The notes beneath the pieces are model-generated. The model was not told the DNA's origin. It ran no database searches and was given only the letters and a program-made list of their open reading frames with translations. A stretch of DNA of 64,000 nt from Microvelia longipes (taxonomy: Eukaryota > Arthropoda > Insecta > Hemiptera > Veliidae), in the NCBI GenBank assembly GCA_018340805.1, contig JACMZG010000008.1:58146205-58210204 (forward strand). The letters run 5' to 3'. Below are positions 57,126 through 64,000 of the stretch, piece by piece (position 1 is the first letter of the stretch; each line of letters begins with the position of its first letter). The position numbers and the translations under genes are program-made.

Positions 57126-59859
57126 ATGAGTTGTAGCAGCTCCCGGCCACTCTTAGGGAGCGATAGCTCAGCGGGATACCAGTGCCAAACTCCAGCTGAT
57201 TTTTATAATGAGCTAAGGAGCAACACAGCCAAGAAAGGACCATTTGTGAATGGCCGGTCATCTACCTCTTCAAGTGAGAGATGGGAAAGTTTTAGTTCAT
57301 GTAACTCGAGTTCAGCGTTTAGTGTGTTCTCAGACCGATCTAGTAACACAGGTTATGATTCTGTCTGGACTGAAAGTTATAGATCCCTGTCCCTTAGTCC
57401 AGGGTCGTCAGGTTACGGCTCCGGCTCAGTTTTTGCTGCAAACGCAGCCTGGGGAGCTATTGACAGTTGGGACGTATGTTACAATAGACCAGTAATATAC
57501 AAAGACAATACGGCCATGGTCCATGAAGGTCTAGAATGCAAAGGTATCGCCTTAGCCAGCGCATTTACATCGGCCTTGATGAACCTTGCCCCACCTATTA
57601 CATCTAGAGAGAATGTAGTCACTCAGATACTATACATTAAACCCCAGAATATAAGCAACGATGGAGGATTTCTCTCCAACCTGGTTCGAGGACTGGCCCC
57701 GCAACCAGAAGAAAAGAAACTGTTGTCTGCCGAAGACAAGGAAATAGCGGTCCAAAATTGGACAAAGCAGGGCAAATTTAATCAAAAGAGGCACTACATA
57801 AAAAAATGGAGACGTAGATTACTAAAAGAACAAGTAAAACAAAAAGGCACGTTGGAAGCTAAGTATAAAAAATGGAAAGCCGATCTGCCCTTTGCCGAAG
57901 CCAACCGACTTTACAAACTCGAGAAAGATAAATTTGACATGGAATATGCACGGAGCCTAGAAACTATTATAAGAGTGGAAAAGGATGAGCTGAGGCTCGT
58001 AATTTGTCCGGACGGGACGTTTGAAACGGAGTCAATATACCCGCCAACCGGTCAAAACTGTACTGACGTCACGCAGCAACAAGCATCCGAAAAAATACCT
58101 GATAAACCTAAGGATAGCAGTCAAAAAGGATTCTCAACCTGCTGTCCTAGTATATTTTTACTAGGGGGTAAACAAACATCTAGTACATCAAGCAGCGACT
58201 CAGAATCAGAAAATAATAGAAGGAAAAAGTCAAAGAAAGGCAAATTAAATATAGGAAATACCAAGAAGAATGAAGAAGATCTAATCAAATCCCAACCACT
58301 ATGTTCATATAACATCAGTACCATCAAACCGGGACTGAAAGGAGGCAACAAAGAAGACAGATCTTCGGACAATGAAAAGCCTATAGAACCATTATCTGAC
58401 CCGGCAAAACTCTCCCAAGCAGCTAAAATGGACCACGAAGAAAAAAACGATTCAGAAACGGAATTTGTTATATCTGAAGTTAAGGTTACCGTCCATGCGG
58501 AAGACAATCCAATTGGCCTTACCAGCACCGGCAAAGAGAATAAAGAAATCAAATCATCCACCAATCTTGATCAGTCCATTTCTAAACTAGAGGACCTACT
58601 TAATCACTTGTGTCTTATGGGGAAAAATAAATCAGCAGGAACAAGTACGAATCTATTTAGCAGTGACCGAGATCAGAAAACACGCCTCTAGTCTAGAACT
58701 AGAACTTGTAAAGACCAAGAGCAGTAGTTATATTAATGCTATAAAATCAGAAGCAAAACTGTTACTATCGCAGTATCACCACCGTACTCAGCACGATATG
58801 GTAACACAGATCAATCCAGTTATTTCCACAGATAGTGGAATAGACAATACAGTCAACCCAGTGTCATCATTAAGCCCAAATGTTGATAGCTCAAAAATTT
58901 CTCACCATAACGAAGAAAACAATGAGCATCTAAATAGATCCTATGCCTGGATCGTGCAGGACCAAAATAACTACCTAGCGCCAGCCATAATCAACGAGAA
59001 AGGTAAAAACAGCACGGAGAAAATTACAACACCAGAAAGAATGACACCGGTTCCGCCAAAACCAATGCCAAGAAAGTTTCCTAAACGAGAAAGAGATGAC
59101 AAAGAACCCGACCCAGATAGAGCGATTATAATACACTGGAAGGATAAAAACAAGACTGAAGATCAAAAGGAGTTGCTTAGGCGAACTATATTAACAAAAC
59201 TAAAGCCTAAAGTTCCGCATGTAAAAGTTGATAGATTCTATCCGAGACATAAAGGCCTTGCATATGTAGTAGAGGGAGAAACCAAAGATGATGTCGCTGA
59301 CATTAAAGCGTGCCCAGATATAGAAAGTCTTGGATTATGTGTTAAAGATTATTTCGATCTTGAAACTATCCAAATTAAAGACGTAGAAAAAGACTATGAC
59401 CCCAAATCGGTCATGAAAGACGTGTGGAAGACACTGGAGACACTAGGCTTTGCTCAAGAAGAATTCGGCCATTTCGTAACCACCAAATTCTGTCTACCGT
59501 GTCCATGGTCTAGAAACAGAGGCGTAAGATGGATCTTAGAGCTGTCAACTCCCCTAAAAAGAGCTCTAATAAGGGAAAAGAAAATCTATATAGATTGGGC
59601 TAAGTCAGAAGTGAGTAACTATATTAATGTAATTAGATGCTGGAGATGCTTAAGAATAGGGCACGTCAAACAAAGCTGTGACAGTAAAGAACTAGCGTGC
59701 GCTCATTGCTCAAAAATAGGCCATACTGCAAAAGACTGCCCGGACAAAAACTTAGCCCCTTTCTGTGCGCCTTGTTACTGCAAAGAAAGGCCAAGTAACC
59801 ATAGTATTACTGATATGGGCTGTCCAGAATACGTCCAAGCTAAAAATAAGCTGAGATAG
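57126..59859 (+). CDS. Large gag-like ORF1 of a non-LTR retrotransposon (one frameshift)
   Basis: The ATG at 57126 opens 521 codons to 58691. The homologous reading passes to another frame at a G4A5 run (about 58617-58627) and continues to the TAG at 59857-59859, giving about 910 residues. The N-terminus is Ser-rich; a Lys/Glu-rich helical segment covers about residues 210-290. The C-terminus has CWRCLRIGHVKQSC, CAHCSKIGHTAKDC and a CAPC...H...CPEY unit, the three-knuckle tail typical of I/Jockey/R1-group LINE ORF1 proteins, which bind the RNA. At 910 residues it is unusually long for such proteins (commonly 400-600). No endonuclease/RT ORF follows; another LINE's gag does. No host gene is implied. 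Confidence 0.75.
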
Positions 59860-60287
59860 GGTTTATTCAACACCCTCATTTAAATTTATTTACCTATTTA
59901 TTTATTCTGTATTTGATTACTTATTATTATTTATTACTTATGTGTATTATTATCATTATTATTAATTTATTTATAATTTATTTGTCATTTATTCTGGGTT
60001 GAGACGTCCCAGAGACGTAGGGCTTCAGCCTACATCCTAAGTCTCTAAATTAATCCAGAACTGAAGCCTGAAGCATATCTAAAAGGATCTTCTGCTGGAC
60101 CCTTAAAAGCGCAAGCTTGCAGCAGATAGGGGAAGGAACCCCGATTCAATAAACCAAACATGCTAGGGAAAACATTTGGTTTTTTACCCCAGGTGGGCAA
60201 GGCAGATACTGTCAAATCCCACCCCGAGAAATCGGGCTGCTCCACGGATTCTGGGGGAGCACACTAGCACCAAACCTTAATAGCGGA
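59860..60287 (+). other. Spacer between two LINE gag ORFs
   Basis: 59870-59998 is TTATT/TTTAT-rich like a LINE 3' tail or an AT-rich junction. 59999-60287 turns GC-rich (gttgagacgtcccagagacg onward) and probably is the R1-like 5' UTR. The base-composition break near 59998 marks a likely element boundary. Confidence 0.45.
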
Positions 60288-61829
60288 GTGAGTCACTTGG
60301 CTCCGCCACATGCTACAAGTGATAATAGTAAGGATGACGTAAACGACAAGCCAAAAGCTGTAGAAGGAGATAAACAAGCCCAGAATAACGAGAGTGCGTC
60401 GCAAAAAGATAATAAAGAACAAAGCGAGCCTGCTGTTCACATCTTAAACTCTCAAAAGATGGAAGAAGAAGAGCTGTTAAAATGAAAAAAACCTCGTAAA
60501 GGCTATGAAAAAAAACAGTTGAAAGACAGCGGAACATAAGCCAAGACGTCAAAAGAAGCGTTTTGTTGTTAGAGGAATCGCTGGAAGTTATGGAAAACCT
60601 CCGAAGAACAAGGATTGCGGCCGAGGAAGAGAAGCAATAAGCCAAGCTACTCAAACCACTCATCCTCAGCAAAGAAGCCAGGAAACACTAAGGGGGAAAA
60701 GACCAGCAGCTTCGCCCCTAAAGAAGCAGGAGGAAAAGAAAACTAAGAACGAGGAATCGGACGAGGAATCTGACTCCTCTGACTCAGATGACGGAAAGAA
60801 AATAGAAGACACTGATTCTGACGGATCTGATACGGACGCGTCAAGGCCCAACTCAGTCTCGTCTACCCGATTCGAAATCGAGGAGGAAAAAAAGAAAAAA
60901 ACAGCAAGAGAGCAAAAACGGAAAAAGGAAAAAGAAAGGAAAAAGAAAGAAGACAAAGAAATTAAGAGAAAAGGGACTGAAAGAATAAGAAAAGAAAAGA
61001 AGAAAAGAAGAAGAAAAGACAAAACAAAAGAAAGAAGAAGAAAGAAAAAAGAGAGAAGAGGAACAAATAAGGAAGAAAAAACGTAAAAAAGGGAAGGTTA
61101 AAAGACCTAGATCGGAAGCAATTCTAATCAAACCAGTAGAAGGTAAATCGTATGTAGAAGTTCTGAGGAAATAAGAAAGAACATAAATCCAGAAAATACG
61201 GAGACGGAAGTAAAGTCTATTAGGAAAACTCGAAATGAAGGGATCTTATTAGAACTAGGCCCGAACAGCAAAAATAAAGAAGCCTTCCAATCTAGCATAG
61301 AGCAGTTCCTTGGATCAGATGCGACAGTGTCGAACCTCCAGCCTAAAGGTTCAATAGAAATAATGGGCCTAGACTCTCTCACAGAGCCAGAGGAAGTCGA
61401 ACAGGCCCTTTCTAGGGATCTGCCTGGGATAAAGGATGTTAAAGTAGGACTTACGACTCCAAATGAAAAGAGGACAAAGGATTGCGATTGTAGATATGGC
61501 TGAAAGAACTAGCAGAAAAAATTGTAGACGCCGGAAAAATAAAAATTGGATGGCTTGTTTGCAGAGTAAGGAGAAGAGCCGTGGTGAAAAGATGTTTTCG
61601 ATGTTTAAGCTATGGCCACATGGCTCGTAACTGCAGAGGACCTGACAGAAGTAAACTATGCTACAAGTGTGGTTCAGAAAATCACAAGGCCAAAGACTGT
61701 ACGAACCCGAAAAGTGCGTTCTCTGTTGTGAGAAAAAACCCAGATAATACCGAAGTTAATCATGTACCCGGTACCGGGCGTTGTAAAGTTTTTAGAGAAG
61801 CCTTAAAGGAAGCCAAACAGCGCCTATGA
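60288..61829 (+). pseudogene. R1-type ORF1 (gag), frameshifted
   Basis: The N-terminal part is Lys/Glu-rich. The conserved R1 gag domain starts near 61108 with RSEAILIKPVEGKSYVEVLRK and passes, after a frame change near 61165, into INPENTETEVKSIRKTRNEGILLELG and LDSLTEPEEVEQAL (to about 61460). The reading returns to the first frame near 61500 for IKIGWLVCRVRRRAVVKRCFRC. Knuckles: CFRCLSYGHMARNC and CYKCGSENHKAKDC; a third (CVLC..H....C) is split by two compensating shifts near 61712-61740. It ends HVPGTGRCKVFREALKEAKQRL at 61829. The role is RNA binding in the LINE RNP. The start is uncertain; 60288 is the first Met of the open N-terminal part. Confidence 0.75.
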
Positions 61830-64000
61830 TGGCTCGAGTTTTACAAGGAAACATGCATAGAAGTAGACTTGCAGACGATGTACTGCACCAAATGGTCCAA
61901 GAGAAGAAAATCGACATTGTCCTAATTAGTGAACAGTATAGAAATAGGGATCTTACTAATTGGTTCTCAGACCTCACTGAAACAGCTGCTATATGGATAA
62001 CTAACCCAGGGAAATTACAAACCAAAAAAAACGGCAGAGGCAGAGGATTTGTATGGACTGAATGTATTGGGACAACATTTATATCTTGTTACTTCACCCC
62101 AAACGAACCCATACAAGATTTTAGAGATAAGCTGGACGATCTCGAGTACCAAATAATGCAGAGATTAGAGCAAAATCTTATAGTAGCAGGAGACTTCAAT
62201 GCAAAAGGACTCGAATGGGGAATGACCTACACCGACTCCAGAGGGAGATCACTTCTAGAAATGGCAGCGAGAACAGGCCTCCAAGTACTAAATGAAGGAA
62301 ATGTAACCACCTTTAGACGGCCTGGTTACGCAGAAACAATCCCAGATATCTCTTTCGTTTCAGAATGCTTCGAAAGAAGAATATGCAACTGGAGAGTCCT
62401 TGAAGATTATACAGCCAGCGATCACCAATATATTCAGTTCGATATTAAAGACAAACGCCAGGGAAAAGTTAAGAACCCGAACCAAACACCAAGATGGAAC
62501 ATTAGAAAAATGGAAAGAGATATTTTTTCCATGATGCTTGACTGGGGGCTAAAATCGATTAACAGAAATAGAAGCAGGAAGTGCGAACCATATAGTCTCA
62601 TCAACGATGGGATTAATTACTAGAGCCTGTGACGCCTCCATGCCCCGCGTCAGACAAGATAAGGGTAAGAAACCGGTATACTGGTGGACAGACGAGATCG
62701 CAGAGCTCCGAAAAAATTGCCACAAGCTTAGAAGGGTTGCCCAGAGAGCCAATAACGAAATCGAAAGAACAAATAAATTGGCGTCTTATAAATATGCACG
62801 GAAGCCCTTCGCCGAGCTATAAAGAAAGAAAATCTGAGTGTTGGAGACAACTGGTAAAGGATATCGACTCAGACCCCTGGGGCCTAGGCTATAAGATTGT
62901 AATGAAAAAACTAGGTGATATGAAGTCAAGTAATGAAATGGATAGTTCGCGAATAAAAAATTATCGATACACTGTTCCCATCTCACCAAGCTAAGGATAA
63001 TAGATCCCATTAGAGATGTCGACGAATGTCCCCCTTTTACCCTCGGAGAACTAGAGGAAGCGGTTTTATCTATGAAGGACAAAAAAGCGCCTGGCCCAGA
63101 CGGGATACCATCAGAAGCCTTAAAGGAAGTACTAAAAACTAAACCCACCCTTCTACTGGACATGTACAACTCCTGCCTCAACGAAGGTATATTCTATTCT
63201 GAATGGAAAGTAGGTCGTCTTGTTTTAATAGACAAAGGTAAGGGAGACCCTGAACAAGCCTCATCGTACCGCCCTTTATGCATGCTAGATACAGCTGGGA
63301 AAGTGCTCGAAAACTTTTAAAGCAAGAATGAAGTCCGCAATAACTTCATCAGGAGACCTTGCGCCGCAGCAGTTTGGTTTTAGATCAGGTCTTTCTACCA
63401 TAGATGCAATAAGGCAGATCCCTGAGGCTGTCTCAGCTGCAGAGAATCATAGTTCCGATGCAAAAGAGTAGTGTTGCTAGTAACATTAGACGTAAAGAAC
63501 GCTTTTAACTCAGTTAGATGGAGCGACATGATAAAGGCTCTCGAAGAACATTTCAAGTTACCAAAATACATGTTAAGAATATTGAACGATTATCTCAATG
63601 ATAGAAGCCTCCTCTATGACACAAAAGATGGACAGAAAAAAACAAAAATTACAGCTGGTGCAGCGCAGGGATCTATCCTTGGCCCAGACTTGTGGAACAT
63701 AGTATATGATGAACTTCTCAGAATTGCTTTGCCAGATGAATGCAAATTAATCGCATATGCAGACGATATAGCAGCAATTATCATAGCCCGAGACGTAGAA
63801 CTGGCCCAAATAAAGTTCAACCAAATTATGAGAATCATTATAAGATGGATGTCTAACCATGGCCTTTCCTTAGCACTGAACAAAACCGAAGCCATATTCT
63901 TAACTAAGAAGAGAATTCCTACAATGATCCCAGTCCAAGTCGGGAACGAAGTAGTCACCAGCAAGCCAACTGTTAAGTACCTTGGAGTTACCCCGAACGT
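61826..64000 (+). pseudogene. R1-type ORF2 (endonuclease-reverse transcriptase), frameshifted and partial
   Basis: Starts in the ATGA overlap (61826-61829) with the ORF1 stop, an arrangement known in R1-group LINEs that allows reinitiation. The apurinic-like EEP endonuclease spans about 61826-62460: LQGNMHRSRLADD, GDFNAKGLEWG, and TASDHQYIQF with the catalytic SDH. RT follows in shifting frames: KKAPGPDGIPSEALK (63078), SSYRPLCMLDTAGKVLE (63264), FGFRSGLSTIDAIRQI (63372), LDVKNAFNSV (63486), GAAQGSILGPDLWN (63657) and the catalytic YADD (about 63757). The HGLSLALNKTEAIFLT and VKYLGV blocks run to the window end. Frame changes lie near 62610, 62820, 63000, 63320 and 63460. All visible catalytic motifs are intact. 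Confidence 0.88.

Larger units (their letters stand above)
59999..64000 (+). mobile_element. R1-clade LINE, runs past the window end
   Basis: A 5' UTR-like segment, a gag ORF with R1-type knuckles, then an endonuclease-RT ORF overlapping by ATGA. It is GC-richer than its surroundings, consistent with a fairly recent insertion. The 3' end is outside the window. Confidence 0.85.

Noticed and set aside
60313..61131. Long minus-strand Ser/Phe/Leu-rich open frames opposite the LINE gag
   Set aside because: Antisense shadows of the Lys/Glu-rich and adenine-rich gag coding strand.
63614..63964. Minus-strand 116-aa open frame near the window end
   Set aside because: It overlaps the RT domain with an intact YADD on the plus strand; the minus reading has no domain.

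Overview
This window is AT-rich eukaryotic DNA, most likely from an invertebrate animal. An arthropod is my guess, because it carries an R1-clade LINE, a mariner remnant and many hAT-type pieces, but I could not prove the taxon. I see no confident host protein-coding gene. Almost everything that can be named is a transposable element, a dispersed repeat or a microsatellite. There are 18 long (AT)n tracts, and several elements sit exactly inside them.

Layout. 0-15.5 kb is mostly unassigned AT-rich sequence with (AT)n tracts, several hairpins or palindromes, a minus-strand hammerhead-like motif (2.53 kb), a diverged 5S rRNA-like module (8.87 kb) and a small MITE-like inverted repeat (13.96-14.21 kb). 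15.5-22.7 kb holds copies of a dispersed repeat (called B here), a tRNA-His-like pseudogene and little else. 22.80-27.70 kb is a nearly complete Ty3/gypsy-type LTR retrotransposon with 100-bp LTRs, a tRNA-Leu-type primer site, gag, protease, RT, RNase H and integrase. It is inserted in an (AT)n tract. 28.7-33.2 kb holds a LINE 3' fragment, then a 3.9-kb hAT-like DNA transposon with about 690-bp terminal inverted repeats. That transposon has a dead transposase gene and a second LINE 3' fragment nested in its right repeat. 33.3-36.0 kb holds 5S-like/B composite repeats and a dead mariner fragment. 39.8-41.4 kb has more B copies. 43.8-44.3 kb is a hAT-type MITE with a perfect 8-bp target duplication. 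44.55-48.69 kb is bounded by about 480-bp inverted arms. The left arm is interrupted by a 740-bp TA-flanked element with arrays of TTTGAGAA at its ends. 49.7-51.6 kb is another 5S-like/B composite, interrupted by a Penelope-like (GIY-YIG) insertion with a 12-bp target duplication and a hammerhead-like ribozyme motif. 54.4 kb has two adjacent perfect palindromes. 56.4-64.0 kb is a LINE region: a large gag-like ORF with three CCHC-type knuckles, then an R1-clade element (gag, then endonuclease-RT with an ATGA overlap) that runs off the window.

How the parts fit. The elements are nested and supply their own empty-site controls. The left hAT terminal repeat is the empty site for the LINE inserted in the right one. 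The right inverted arm at 48.6 kb is the empty site for the 740-bp element. Other B copies are empty sites for the Penelope insertion. The autonomous elements keep their catalytic motifs but are split by single-base frameshifts, several of them in homopolymers, so assembly indel error must be separated from real decay.

The most unusual item is a repeat family in which a 5S-rRNA-derived segment, covering the internal control region, sits inside a longer repeat unit. At least five copies are visible.
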